From Ryuthela nishihirai (taxonomy: Eukaryota; Arthropoda; Arachnida; Araneae; Heptathelidae): 64,000 bases of DNA. Under the pieces are notes generated by a model. It was not told the DNA's origin, did no database searches, and saw only the letters and a list, made by a program, of their open reading frames with translations. Made by a program: the position numbers and the translations under genes. Shown piece by piece: positions 44,759-56,713 of this stretch. The DNA is taken from NCBI GenBank assembly GCA_038380435.1, contig JAWZYU010000025.1:47066691-47130690 (forward strand). The letters run 5' to 3'. The number at the start of each line of letters is the position of its first letter. Position 1 is the stretch's first letter.

Positions 44759-44875
44759 TGCATCCCTCTTCATCGGATCCATCCTGGCAGTCAACATCCC
44801 TGTCGCATCTCCACGTGGAAGAGATGCAGCCTCCATCAGTGCATCGGAATTCGTTGGCAGCACAAGGTCTTGATG
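44759..44875 (-). CDS. LDLa-domain exon of an LDL-receptor-related gene
   Basis: 117 bp, 39 codons, phase 1-1. The acceptor is AATGTTTCAG (44876) and the donor GTAAGTGAGG starts at 44758. It encodes one LDLa repeat: C at AANEF, then CTDGGC, the [11 protein letters not shown] core and [10 protein letters not shown] end, with all six cysteines and the SDE calcium motif. WRCD before an acidic loop is typical of lipoprotein-binding repeats. It lies between the 57.2 kb and 37.1 kb exons in the same strand and phase, which supports one gene. No signal peptide, EGF, YWTD propeller or membrane segment is seen in the window, so the window covers only part of the ectodomain. Confidence 0.93.
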
Positions 44876-45135
44876 CTGAAACATTAGAAATAAGAAATCT
44901 ATCAGCTATTCGAGCTTTATTCATTTGCAATTGAAACTTTATAGCATTTTAAGTTCCTGATGACAATTGACAGGAACCTGACTGGTTTTTGATTACTGAC
45001 AACGCATGCTCTTTTTACTGCATATTAGAATCTGTCCCGAAATTTTCAATGTACTGTATTTATTTTAAATTACCCTTTAACATTAAGTAGTTCAAGTGGC
45101 ATCATTATAGCAAAGTCTTTGGTGCTAAGTAGTTA

Positions 45136-45495
45136 AGGGGGGCGGGGGTGGCTCAGTCGGTAGGGCGCCAGGCTCGTAATCTGTAGTTCCCAGGTTCGAG
45201 TCCCAGCTGGGTCAGCGTTGAGATTTATCTCCGCAAAATTCCCCGTCCTGCCCACGGTCAGTCGGGGACACCGATGGGCTTGGAAAGGCCGCCGTCCGTC
45301 GGATGGGACGTTAAGCCGTGGTTCCGTGCACGTTAAAGAACACGCTGGATGGCCTTGACGGGAGGCTACCATCTGTCTCCCAACAGCTGTTCCAGTGGGT
45401 CCCCTCCCCCAACCTTCTCTGAGCCTTCGGGGTCCATGTGACCTGGCCATTTAGCCCATGGTGTGCAAAAAAGTGCCGCTCAGAGGTAAAACAAC
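45136..45495 (+). mobile_element. SINE-A with 12 bp TSD
   Basis: Plus-oriented, with a ~25 bp deletion around the CGTGTGCGGGAGAGCC block. GCTAAGTAGTTA repeats exactly at 45124-45135 and 45496-45507. Confidence 0.93.
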
Positions 45496-45507
45496 GCTAA
45501 GTAGTTA

Positions 45508-45820
45508 GGTGGTTCTACCTCTGAGAGATACTTTTTCTACACATTGGGTTAAATCAATGGTAATGAAACTTTTTCTTTCCATTTCCGTGCCACTAGTGAT
45601 GTGTCCAATTTTAATTCAATACCGTTAAAATTAGTCAATAAATATTTATTAGTGTTTTTATAGTTTGAGTAACACTAAATTAATACTTAAATTCAATACC
45701 AATTAAATATGTATTAATGATAATATAAATGCAAAATTTATCATTTTACTTTTTTATTGGATTTACAAATACTTCGTGGGCTTTATTATTACGTCCAACT
45801 AAAGGCCAATTTCCCTAACT
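45508..45820. other. AT-rich spacer with a SINE-A tail scrap
   Basis: 45508-45550 (TCTACCTCTGAGAGATAC, then CACATTGGGTTAAAT) is an old reverse SINE-A tail. The rest is AT-rich without features. Confidence 0.55.
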
Positions 45821-48800
45821 CCGGGCTAAATGACCAGGTCACAAGGACCCCAAAGGCTTAGAGGAGGCTGTAAACCCACTGGACAGATCTCAGGAACAGA
45901 TGGTATCCTCTCGTCAAGGCCATTCAGCGTGTTCCTTCACGATCATAGTGTATGGCTGTATTGCACAAGGATGCACGGGTTTGCGTCCCATCCGACGCAC
46001 GACGGCCTTTTCTAGCCCATCGCTGTCCCTTTCTCACCGAGGCCAGGGAGGAGATAAATCTTAATATCGACGCACGACGGCCTTTCCTAGCCCACCGCTG
46101 TCCCTTTCTCACCGAGGCCAGGGAGGAGATAAATCTTAATATCGACGCACGACGGCCTTTCCTAGCCCACCGCTGTCCCTTTCTCACCGAGGCCAGGGAG
46201 GAGATAAATCTTAATATCGACGCACGACGGCCTTTTCTAGCCCATCGCTGCCCCTTTCTCACCGAGGCCAGGGAGGAGATAAATCTTAATATCGACGCGC
46301 GACGTCCTTTTCTAGCCCGTCGCTGTCCCTTTCTCACCGAGGCCAGGGAGGAGATAAATCTTAATATCGACGCGCGACGTCCTTTTCTAGCCCATCGCTG
46401 TCCCTTTCTCACCGAGGCCAGGGAGGAGATAAATCTTAATATCGACGCACGACGTCCTTTTCTAGCCCATCGCTGTCCCTTTCTCACCGAGGCCAGGGAG
46501 GAGATAAATCTTAATATCGACGCACGACGTCCTTTTCTAGCCCGTCGCTGTCCCTTTCTCACCGAGGCCAGGGAGGAGATAAATCTTAATATCGACGCAC
46601 GACGTCCTTTTCTAGCCCGTCGCTGTCCCTTTCTCACCGAGGCCAGGGAGGAGATAAATCTTAATATCGACGCACGACGTCCTTTTCTAGCCCGTCGCTA
46701 TCCCTTTCTCACCGAGGCCAGGGAGGAGATAAATCTTAATATCGACGCACGACGTCCTTTTTTAGCCCGTCGCTGTCCCTTTCTCACTGAGGCCAGGGAG
46801 GAGATAAATCTTAATATCGACGCACGACGGTCTTTCCTAGCCCACCGCTGTTCCTTTCTCACCGAGGCCAGGGAGGAGATAAATCTTAATATCGACGCAC
46901 GACGTCCTTTTTTAGCCCGTCGCTGTCCCTTTCTCACAGAGGCCAGGGAGGAGATAAATCTTAATATCGACGCACGACGGTCTTTCCTAGCCCACCGCTG
47001 TCCCTTTCTCACCGAGGCCAGGGAGGAGATAAATCTTAATATCGACGCACGACGTCCTTTTTTAGCCCGTCGCTGTCCCTTTCTCACCGAGGCCAGGGAG
47101 GAGATAAATCTTAATATCGACGCACGACGGTCGTTCCTAGCCCACCGCTGTCCCTTTCTCACCGAGGCCAGGGAGGAGATAAATCTTAATATCGACGCAC
47201 GACGGCCTTTCCTAGCATACCGCTGTCCCTTTCTCACCGAGGCCAGGGACGAGATAAATCTTAATATCGACGCACGACGGCCTTTCCTAGCCCATCGCTG
47301 TCCCTTTCTCACCGAGGCCAGGGAGGAGATAAATCTTAATATCGACGCACGACGGCCTTTTCTAGCCCATCGCTGCCCCTTTCTCACCGACGCCAGGGAG
47401 GAGATAAATCTTAATATCGACGCGCGGCGGCCTTTTCTAGCCCATCGCTGTCCCTTTCTCACCGAGGCCAGGGAGGAGATAAATCTTAATATCGACGCGC
47501 GACGTCCTTTTCTAGCCCGTCGCTGTCCCTTTCTCACCGAGGCCAGGGAGGAGATAAATCTTAATATCGACGCACGACGTCCTTTTCTAGCCCGTCGCTG
47601 TCCCTTTCTCACTGAGGCCAGGGAGGAGATAAATCTTAATATCGATGCACGACGGCCTTTTCTAGCCCGTCGCTGTCCCTTTCTCACCGAGGCCAGGGAG
47701 GAAATAAATCTTAATATCGACGCACGACGTCCTTTTCTAGCCCGTCGCTGTCCCTTTCTCACCGAGGCCAGGGAGGAGATAAATCTTAATATCGACGCAC
47801 GATGGCCTTTTCTAGCCCGTCGCTGTCCCTTTCTCACCGAGGCCAGGGAGGAGATAAATCTTAATATCGACGCACAACGGCCTTTTCTAGCCCATCGCTG
47901 TCCCTTTCTCACCGAGGCCAGGGAGGAGATAAATCTTAATATCGACGCACGACGGCCTTTTCTAGCCCGTCGCTGTCCCTTTCTCACCGAGGCCAGGGAG
48001 GAGATAAATCTTAATATCGACGCACGACGGCCTTTTCTAGTCCGTCGCTGTCCCTTTCTCACCGAGGCCAGGGAGGAGATAAATCTTAATATCGATGCAC
48101 GACGGCCTTTTCTAGCCCGTCGCTGTCCCTTTCTCACCGAGTCCAGGGAGGAGATAAATCTTAATATCGACGCACGACGGCCTTTTCTAGCCCGTCGCTG
48201 TCCCTTTCTCACCGAGGCCAGGGAGGAGATAAATCTTAATATCGACGCACGACGGCCTTTTCTAGCCCATCGCTGTCCCTTTCTCACCGAGGCCAGGGAG
48301 GAGATAAATCTTAATATCGACGCACGACGTCCTTTTCTAGCCCGTCGCTGTCCCTTTCTCACCGAAGCCAGGGAGGAGATAAATCTTAATATCGACGCAC
48401 GACGTCCTTTTCTAGCCCGTCGCTGTCCCTTTCTCACCGAGGCCAGGGAGGAGATAAATCTTAATATCGACGCACAACGGCCTTTTCTAGCCCATCGCTG
48501 TCCCTTTCTCACCGAGGCCAGGGAGGAGATAAATCTTAATATCGACGCACGACGGCCTTTTCTAGCCCGTCGCTGTCCCTTTCTCACCGAGGCCAGGGAG
48601 GAGATAAATCTTAATATCGACGCACGACGGCCTTTTCTAGCCCGTCGCTGTCCCTTTCTCACCGAGGCCAGGGAGGAGATAAATCTTAATATCGACGCAC
48701 GACGTCCTTTTCTAGCCCGTCGCTGTCCCTTTCTCACCGAGGCCAGGGAGGAGATAAATCTTAATATCGACGCACGACGGCCTTTTCTAGCCCACCGCTG

Positions 48801-51740
48801 TCCCTTTCTCACCGAGGCCAGGGAGGAGATATATCTTAATATCGACGCACGACGGCCTTTTCTAGCCCATCGCTGTCCCTTTCTCACCGAAGCCAGGGAG
48901 GAGATAAATCTTAATATCGACGCACGACGTCCTTTTCTAGCCCGTCGCTGTCCCTTTCTCACCGAGGCCAGGGAGGAGATAAATCTTAATATCGACGCAC
49001 GACGGCCTTTTCTAGCCCATCGCTGTCCCTTTCTCACCGAAGCCAGGGAGGAGATAAATCTTAATATCGACGCACGACGTCCTTTTCTAGCCCGTCGCTG
49101 TCCCTTTCTCACCGAGGCCAGGGAGGAGATAAATCTTAATATCGACGCACGACGGCCTTTTCTAGCCCATCGCTGTCCCTTTCTCACCGAGGCCAGGGAG
49201 GAGATAAATCTTAATATCGACGCACGACGTCCTTTTCTAGCCCGTCGCTGTCCCTTTCTCACCGAGGCCAGGGAGGAGATAAATCTTAATATCGACGCAC
49301 GACGGCCTTTTCTAGCCCACCGCTGTCCCTTTCTCACCGAGGCCAGGGAGGAGATAAATCTTAATATCGACGCACGACGGCCTTTTCTAGCCCATCGCTG
49401 TCCCTTTCTCACCGAAGCCAGGGAGGAGATAAATCTTAATATCGACGCACGACGTCCTTTTCTAGCCCGTCGCTGTCCCTTTCTCACCGAGGCCAGGGAG
49501 GAGATAAATCTTAATATCGACGCACGACGGCCTTTTCTAGCCCATCGCTGTCCCTTTCTCACCGAGGCCAGGGAGGAGATAAATCTTAATATCGACGCAC
49601 GACGTTCTTTCCTAGCCCACCGCTGTCCCTTTCTCACCGAGGCCAGGGAGGAGATAAATCTTAATATCGACGCACGACGTCCTTTTCTAGCCCGTCGCTG
49701 TCCCTTTCTCACCGAGGCCAGGGAGGAGATAAATCTTAATATCGACGCACGACGTTCTTTCCTAGCCCACCGCTGTCCCTTTCTCACCGAGGCCAGGGAG
49801 GAGATAAATCTTAATATCGACGCACGACGTCCTTTTCTAGCCCGTCGCTGTCCCTTTCTCACCGAGGCCAGGGAGGAGATAAATCTTAATATCGACGCAC
49901 GACGGCCTTTTCTAGGCCATCGCTGTCCCTTTCTCACCGAGGCCAGGGAGGAGATAAATCTTAATATCGACGCACGACGTCCTTTTCTAGCCCGTCGCTG
50001 TCCCTTTCTCACCGAGGCCAGGGAGGAGATAAATCTTAATATCGACGCACGACGGCCTTTTCTAGCCCACCGCTGTCCCTTTCTCACCGAGGCCAGGGAG
50101 GAGATAAATCTTAATATCGACGCACGACGGCCTTTTCTAGCCCATCGCTGTCCCTTTCTCACCGAAGCCAGGGAGGAGATAAATCTTAATATCGACGCAC
50201 GACGTCCTTTTCTAGCCCGTCGCTGTCCCTTTCTCACCGAGGCCAGGGAGGAGATAAATCTTAATATCGACGCACGACGGCCTTTTCTAGCCCATCGCTG
50301 TCCCTTTCTCACCGAGGCCAGGGAGGAGATAAATCTTAATATCGACGCACGACGGCCTTTTCTAGCCCATCGCTGTCCCTTTCTCACCGAAGCCAGGGAG
50401 GAGATAAATCTTAATATCGACGCACGACGTCCTTTTCTAGCCCGTCGCTGTCCCTTTCTCACCGAGGCCAGGGAGGAGATAAATCTTAATATCGACGCAC
50501 GACGGCCTTTTCTAGCCCATCGCTGTCCCTTTCTCACCAAGGCCAGGGAGGAGATAAATCTTAATATCGACGGACGACGGCCTTTTCTAGCCCATCGCTG
50601 TCCCTTTCTCACCGAGGCCAGGGAGGAGATAAATCTTAATATCGACGCACGACGGCCTTTTCTAGCCCATTGCTGTCCCTTTCTCACCGAGGCCAGGGAG
50701 GAGATAAATCTTAATATCGACGCACGACTGCCTTTTGTAGCCCATCGCTGTCCCTTTCTCACCGAGGCCAGGGAGGAGATAAATCTTAATATCGACGCAC
50801 GACGGCCTTTTCTAGCCCATCGCTGTCCCTTTCTCACCGAGGCCAGGGAGGAGATAAATCTTAATATCGACGCACGACGTCCTTTTCTAGCCCGTCGCTG
50901 TCCCTTTCTCACCGAGGCCAGGGAGGAGATAAATCTTAATATCGACGCACGACGGCCTTTTCTAGCCCGTCGCTGTCCCTTTCTCACCGAAGCCAGGGAG
51001 GAGATAAATCTTAATATCGACGCACGACGTCCTTTTCTAGCCCGTCGCTGTCCCTTTCTCACCGAGGCCAGGGAGGAGATAAATCTTAATATCGACGCAC
51101 GACGGCCTTTTCTAGCCCGTCGCTGTCCCTTTCTCACCGAAGCCAGGGAGGAGATAAATCTTAATATCGACGCACGACGTCCTTTTCTAGCCCGTCGCTG
51201 TCCCTTTCTCACCGAGGCCAGGGAGGAGATAAATCTTAATATCGACGCACGACGGCCTTTTCTAGCCCATCGCTGTCCCTTTCTCACCAAGGCCAGGGAG
51301 GAGATAAATCTTAATATCGACGGACGACGGCCTTTTCTAGCCCATCGCTGTCCCTTTCTCACCGAGGCCAGGGAGGAGATAAATCTTAATATCGACGCAC
51401 GACGGCCTTTTCTAGCCCATCGCTGTCCCTTTCTCACCGAGGCCAGGGAGGAGATAAATCTTAATATCGACGCACGACTGCCTTTTGTAGCCCATCGCTG
51501 TCCCTTTCTCACCGAGGCCAGGGAGGAGATAAATCTTAATATCGACGCACGACGGCCTTTTCTAGCCCATCGCTGTCCCTTTCTCACCGAGGCCAGGTAG
51601 GACTAGAATTTTATTGTCTGTTTCGCAAGAAGTAGATAATTAAAATCCATAGCTGAAAGAGGAAAGGCATTTTTTTTTAAAGAATCCGGGAACTACAACA
51701 GATTACGAGTCTTATACGCTACCAGTTGAGCTACCGAACC
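45821..51740 (-). mobile_element. Old SINE-A copy swollen by an internal minisatellite
   Basis: The tail half is at 45821-45992 (GGGCTAAATGACCAGGTCAC to GTCCCATCC). The head remains at 51686-51740 (CCGGGAACTAC, CAGATTACGAG, ACGCTACCAGTTGAGC). The 75 bp array lies between, exactly where the SINE body should be. The host copy is old: the head is mutated and a ~85 bp diverged stretch separates it from the array. Confidence 0.85.
45993..51597. repeat. 75 bp minisatellite, 74 full units plus one partial
   Basis: Unit starts at 45993 and 51543 are exactly 74 x 75 bp apart, so there is no net indel in 5.55 kb. Variation is by substitution only; the commonest alternation is ACGGCCTTTTCTAGCCCATC against ACGTCCTTTTCTAGCCCGTC. 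The unit corresponds to SINE-A body from GACGGACGGCGG through GATAAATCTCAACGCT, minus about 10 bp. Both strands stay open (25-residue repeats; plus 45952-51600, minus 51587-46698), but the SINE origin and lack of any protein family speak against a real gene. Confidence 0.95.
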
Positions 51741-52380
51741 TTCTCAAGTTTACTGATTCTTCTGATTGTGTAACGCTCACTTCAGAGTTTGAAAGCCAAA
51801 TATTTCCTGTAGTAGTTATCTTAACTGTAATTACCACTTTTTTAACATCAGGCTGATGTTGAAGTTTATAGCGGAGTTAAAGATTTTATTAAAAAAAAAA
51901 GTCTGCTATAAGAAAATCTCTAATCAATCTCTTATTTCCATCGATATGAACTCATGGTCTATATTCGCAGTTACATCTGCGCCTTTAATATTAGCAGACA
52001 CCAATGTTTTTTCCAAGTATTTTCACAAGAAGAAAGCACTCGCATTTGGTTTTCGGAATTAAAAATTTCAACAATGCAATAGTTTTTAAAAGCTGTTTGT
52101 TAAGCAGCAGTAACCGAGACAGGGTTATTGCGAGATTATTAGTATTTTCAGTTTCTTCAACATACTAGTAACGTGTTTTGTAAGCAGGAACTGAAGGAAC
52201 CATTATCTACTTGTTTCTACAGTTCCTGCGATGCAGTCTGCAGCGGGGGCTTCTACACGCAATTGTTCACGAAACTCCACAGGAAAAAAAAAAGTCTCAG
52301 ATTAATTTACTGGACAGCAACGTCCTAGATTCAGAATTTTGACGCCCTTGAATGAAAAGCATGCATGCGCCATACACATC
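51741..52380. other. AT-rich spacer
   Basis: No feature recognised. A 68-codon frame at 51856-52062 matches nothing I know. Confidence 0.4.
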
Positions 52381-52388
52381 CTCTAAAT

Positions 52389-52832
52389 CAGTGTCTCGCA
52401 AACTTTTTTACTCTGCAGCACACTGAATCTAATTTTTTTTCCGCGGCACATTGAATCTAATTTTTTTTCCGCGGCACACCTAAAAAAGAATAAAAGCAAA
52501 CTCTATATAATCGTCATTATATTTGCGCTTTGTTGAAGTCATCAGCCTGGTTTTAATTGAAGATTTGCTCTCGTTCTTTAATTCATAACTCGGTGTTTGT
52601 TTTAAATATTTGTCCATTCTATGGCTTGAAATAATCAAAAATTAATACCAAAATTTGGAAAAAGCTTGATAAATACTTACAAGATCCCAGTTGATAAAAT
52701 CTGAAAGATTTTTATTAAAGCACGTCGATAACACAAGTCAAGTCAAAATGAAATCTTTGGAATATCTAGTGTCAATTTGAAAATCTCTCGCGGCACACTA
52801 CTGTGCCGCGGCACACAGTTTGCGAGACACTG
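52389..52832. mobile_element. hAT-type element, 444 bp
   Basis: Ends CAGTGTCTCGCAAACT and AGTTTGCGAGACACTG, with the exact 8 bp CTCTAAAT at 52381-52388 and 52833-52840. Sub-terminal CCGCGGCACA motifs occur on both sides. The interior has no transposase. Confidence 0.93.
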
Positions 52833-52840
52833 CTCTAAAT

Positions 52841-53391
52841 ACATATGTCGTGGTTCGATTCAATGTTTTGTGAATGGAAAGCCAAATTCAAAACTATAAC
52901 TTTTAAAAATTACGCAAAAATTACACTCGAGATAAATTGAAGCTCAGAATCATATTTATCAAATCTCGACTTTCAACAATATTTTCTTATTATATTAAGA
53001 ATTTAAAGTCGAAACATTTAACAGAGTTACTAGTATAAGAATTTACCTGAAAAGTTAATGAAAAATTTAGTAATACTGATACCAAACGTTGACTAACTAA
53101 ATATGATCTTTTAAATTTGTGAAATGGTCCTTTCAGTTTATGTTAATTTGAAAAAAAAAAAGCGTTTAGAAGAAGCGTAACAGCTGTGTCCGCTGTTAAA
53201 TATTTGAGCTTTGAAAACTCTTTACATATTAAACGAATATTACTGACAATTAATATTCCAAGAGTTTGGAATGAAATCTTCAATTTCTCTTCAGTTGCAG
53301 TTTTCTGGTAAAAGTATTTTTCAACCTTAGGGAGATTTGAATTGCTGCATCCCCAGGCTTTTCATTCACTTAACATGGAGTGTCCTAATAC
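52841..53391. other. AT-rich spacer
   Basis: No feature recognised. Confidence 0.4.
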
Positions 53392-53709
53392 ATATTGAAT
53401 ACAATTGAGATGCCAGTTTATTAGGAACACCACCCCAGGTCACATAAATGTTTCATTCCAATGCGTAATACGTCACGTGACCGCTATTATATAAATGAGG
53501 CAGACCAGCATCAGTTAAAGTTGGATTGAGCGTTAGAATGAGCAGAACGAACGATCTGAGCGACTTTGAACTTGGCATATTAGTTGGTGCTAGTTCTAGC
53601 ATCTCCCAAACGGCCGCCCTCCTGGGATATTCACGCACAACTCTTTCAAGGGTTAAAAGAATTTGGTGCGAAAAGCAAAAAACCACCAGTGATTGGCGAT
53701 CTTGTGAAC

Positions 53710-54099
53710 TTTGGGTTGGGTTGTTTTACCTCTGAGCGGCACTTTTTTGCACACCATGGGCTAAATGGCCAGGTCACATGGACCCCGAAGGCTCAGAGAA
53801 GGTTGGGGGAGGGGACCCACTGGAACAGTTGTTGGGAGACAGATGGTAGCCTCCCGTTCAAGGCCATCCAGCGTGTTCTTTAACGTGCACAGGGTATGGC
53901 TCTCCCGCACACGGGGCCACGGCTTAACGTCCCATCCGACGGACGGCGGCCTTTCCAAGTCCACCGGTGTCCCCTACTGACCGTGGGCAGGGCGGGGAAT
54001 TTTGCGGAGATAAATCTCAACGCTGTCCCAGCTGGGACTCCAACCTGGGAACTACAGATTACGAGCCTGGCGCGCTACCGACTGAGCCACCCCCACCCC
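53710..54099 (-). mobile_element. SINE-A in a Tc1 transposase, 11 bp TSD
   Basis: Complete reverse copy. ATCTTGTGAAC lies at 53699-53709 and 54100-54110, so the interrupted transposase codons can be read across it. Confidence 0.93.
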
Positions 54100-54229
54100 A
54101 TCTTGTGAACGAAAACAGCTTGTGGATCAGAGGGGTAAAACGAGACTGTCGAGAATCGAGCAAGCGAACAGACGGGACACAACCACGTTAATCATAGAGG
54201 AATTAAACGTTGATGTGCATAGGTCATGT

Positions 54230-54414
54230 CGCAATGCACATCAATGCACCATATATCGGACCTTGTCGCAATGCACATCAATGCACCATATATCGGACCT
54301 TGTCGCAATGCACATCAATGCACCATATATCGGACCTTGTCGCAATGCACATCAATGCACCATATATCGGACCTTGTCGCAATGCACATCAATGCACCAT
54401 ATATCGGACCTTGT
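54230..54414 (+). repeat. 37 bp tandem repeat inside transposase, five copies
   Basis: Perfect or near-perfect units of 37 bp start at 54230, 54267, 54304, 54341 and 54378. Each covers the codons reading NAHQCTIYRTLSQ in one frame. 37 is not a multiple of three, so each added unit shifts the frame. Confidence 0.95.
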
Positions 54415-55091
54415 CGCAAATGGGCTACAACAACCGCCGACTATGTAGAGTGCCGATGTTATCAGCGAAAAACACGAAAGCGCGTCACCAGTGGGCGCAG
54501 GCTGAGGACTGGAAAAAAGTTGCCTAGTTGGACGAATCAAGGTTCCTTTTGCATCATGTTGATGGATAGATCACAATTTAGTGTAAGCAACATGAGGCCA
54601 TGGAGCCATCTTGTCTGGTGTCAACAGTACAGTTCGGTGGTGGCGGTGTGATGGTGTGGGGAATGCTTTCCTGACACTCATTAGAGTCCCTGATACCCAT
54701 TGAAGGACATCTGAATGCCATGGCGTATTTTACATCTTTGCTGACCAAGTTCAGCAGTTTATCCTCACTCGAAAGAACACGTTCAGAATGAACCTGCTCC
54801 CGGCGCGTATGGTTACTGAATGATTCCAGGAACATGCCGACAAGTTTTCCTTGCTTCATTGCAGAATCCCCCAATCTAAACCCTATCGAGTATCTGTCAG
54901 ATGAGATGATAAGGTCTGCTCGAATCAAAACTGTGCCACTGTCCAATTTGCAGCAACTGCGCGATACAATCATTTCCGCGTTGTACAACATTCCTATAAG
55001 TGTTCCTACAAGTGTTCTATTGTACAGCATTCCTATAAGTGTTCCTACAAGTGTTTCTTCTCAGTGTACAATACTTTCTCAGTGTATATAT

Positions 55092-55866
55092 ACCGAGTGG
55101 CCAGTTCATTAGGTACACCTTCAGTTTCTATGCAACAGACTACTCCTTCAGTGACAGCATCACGTGTTCCCACCATGCTATTTAAAGAAGATAGTCAGGT
55201 ATCTAGGGATTCTGTGTGTGTGCAATTCAGAGAGAGATTTTAGGTAAGATGAATGATTTAAACGACTTTGAATGTGCCATGGTAATTGGTGTCAGACGCA
55301 CCAGTATGAACATCTTGGAAACGGCAACTGCTGGGCTTTTCACAATGAGAATGTCTCGATCATGTGGAAAATGGTCCTACACCCATAAAATCATCTACCC
55401 AAGCCATCCCTGTGGTTGGAAACTGTTCATTGATGAAAGAGTTGGGTTGTTTTACCTCTGAGCGGCACTTTTTTGCACACCATGGGCTAAATGGCCAGGT
55501 CACATGGACCCCGAAGGCTCACAGAAGGTTGGGGGAGGGGACCCACTGGAACAGCTGTTGGGAGACAGATGGTAGCCTCCCGTCAAGGCCATCCAGCGTG
55601 TTCTTTAACGTGTACAGGGTATGGCTCTCCCGCACACGGGGCCACGGCTTAACGTCCCATCCGACGGACGGCGGCCTTTCCAAGCCCATCGGTGTCCCCT
55701 ACTGACCGTGGGCAGGGCGGGGAATTTTGCGGAGATAAATCTCAACGCTGACCCAGCTGGGACTCGAACCTGGGAACTACAGATTACGAGCCTGGCGCGC
55801 TACCGACTGAGCCACCCCCGCCCCTGCTATTAGGCAGGTGTACCTAATAAACTGACCACTCAATGT
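55092..55866 (+). mobile_element. Second, internally deleted Tc1-like element
   Basis: Ends GAGTGGCCAGTTCATTAGGT and the inverse at 55836-55866 are standard for the 'TTAGGTACACC' Tc1 group. A transposase start at 55249 (MNDLNDFECAMVIGVRRTS) is followed by broken sequence, then a SINE-A, then the right end. Without the SINE it is about 390 bp. Confidence 0.85.
55441..55824 (-). mobile_element. SINE-A inside the second Tc1 element
   Basis: Complete reverse copy of near-consensus sequence. No convincing short target duplication, which may mean some Tc1 sequence was lost when it landed. Confidence 0.92.
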
Positions 55867-56326
55867 GATAGCAATATAATTTGAGTCCTGTGACCAAAAT
55901 ATATTTGCTAGACATGTCACGAAGCTGAGCCAAATGTCATTATTTTCTCTCTCCTCTCCAACAAATGATCCCATTCCATGTTTCTATAGGAGTAATTCTC
56001 AAGGACGGGGAATCACAAATAGATTTCACGAAAATTGTAAGAATTGTTAAGATCAAAACAAATTTTCGTTTTTTTCCTAAGCTACGCACAGGATGGATGA
56101 TGGTTCACTTACTCTTAATTCTCCTAACAAGTGTACTGAGTTTCGCTAAACCCATTTCCGTAAATACCGCTTCTGCTTCATTCTGGATTGCAGCAGAACT
56201 TGAATACTTCCGAAGATATTTTAGTAGACGTTACGTACTCTTCACTCTGGTTTGTTCCGGAATCTGGATACATAAGTAACGATTACTTGGATCCATTCTA
56301 GTAATCCTTACTTACTCCTCATCAAG
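55867..56326. other. Spacer
   Basis: A 104-codon frame at 55965-56279 is hydrophobic in its middle but has no recognisable motif. No repeat seen. Confidence 0.4.
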
Positions 56327-56713
56327 AGGGGCGGGGGTGGCTCAGTCAGTAGCGCGCCAGGCTCGTAATCTGTAGTTTCCAGGTTCGAGTCCCAGCTGGG
56401 TCAGCGTTGAGATTTATCTCCGCAAAATTCCCCGCCCTGCCCACGGTCAGTAGGGGACACCGATGGGCTTGGAAAGGCCGCCGTCCGTCGGATGGGACAC
56501 TAAGCCGTGGCCCCGTGTGCGGGAGAGCCATACCTGTGCACGTTAAAGAACACGCTGGATGGCCTTGACGGGAGGCTACCATCTGTCTCCCAACAGCTGT
56601 TCCAGTGGGTCCCCTCCCCCAACCTTCTCTGAGCCTTCGGGGTCCATGTGACCTGGCCATTTAGCCCATGGTGTGCAAAAAAAGTGCCGCTCAGAGGTAA
56701 AACAACCCAACCC
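56327..56713 (+). mobile_element. SINE-A, near consensus
   Basis: Plus-oriented, with G-rich start, A box, B box, body and long CAACCCAACCCAAC tail. Target duplication is not clear. Confidence 0.92.

Larger units (their letters stand above)
53392..55080 (+). pseudogene. Tc1-like transposon with broken transposase
   Basis: A 5' terminal-repeat remnant at 53415-53435 (CCAGTTTATTAGGAACACC) precedes a transposase start at 53538: SRTNDLSDFELGILVGA, then the helix-turn-helix TAALLGYSRTTLSRVKRIW. After a SINE insertion the frame resumes with GKTRLSRIEQANRRDTTT. A five-fold 37 bp expansion follows, then RTLSQMGYNNRRLCRVPML and a W-KKVAW block. The first catalytic motif (normally SDES) reads TNQGS after mutation. 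DLNP-like SPNLNPIEYL marks the third block. Multiple stops and shifts; the 3' terminal repeat is missing. Confidence 0.85.

Noticed and set aside
45993..51597. CRISPR-like array
   Set aside because: Units are contiguous with no unique spacers, and the setting is an animal genome.
45952..51600. A 1,882-codon open frame (and 1,629 codons on the other strand) as a giant repeat protein
   Set aside because: The period of 75 bp is divisible by three, the unit derives from a SINE body, and both strands are open at once. No family or start context supports translation.
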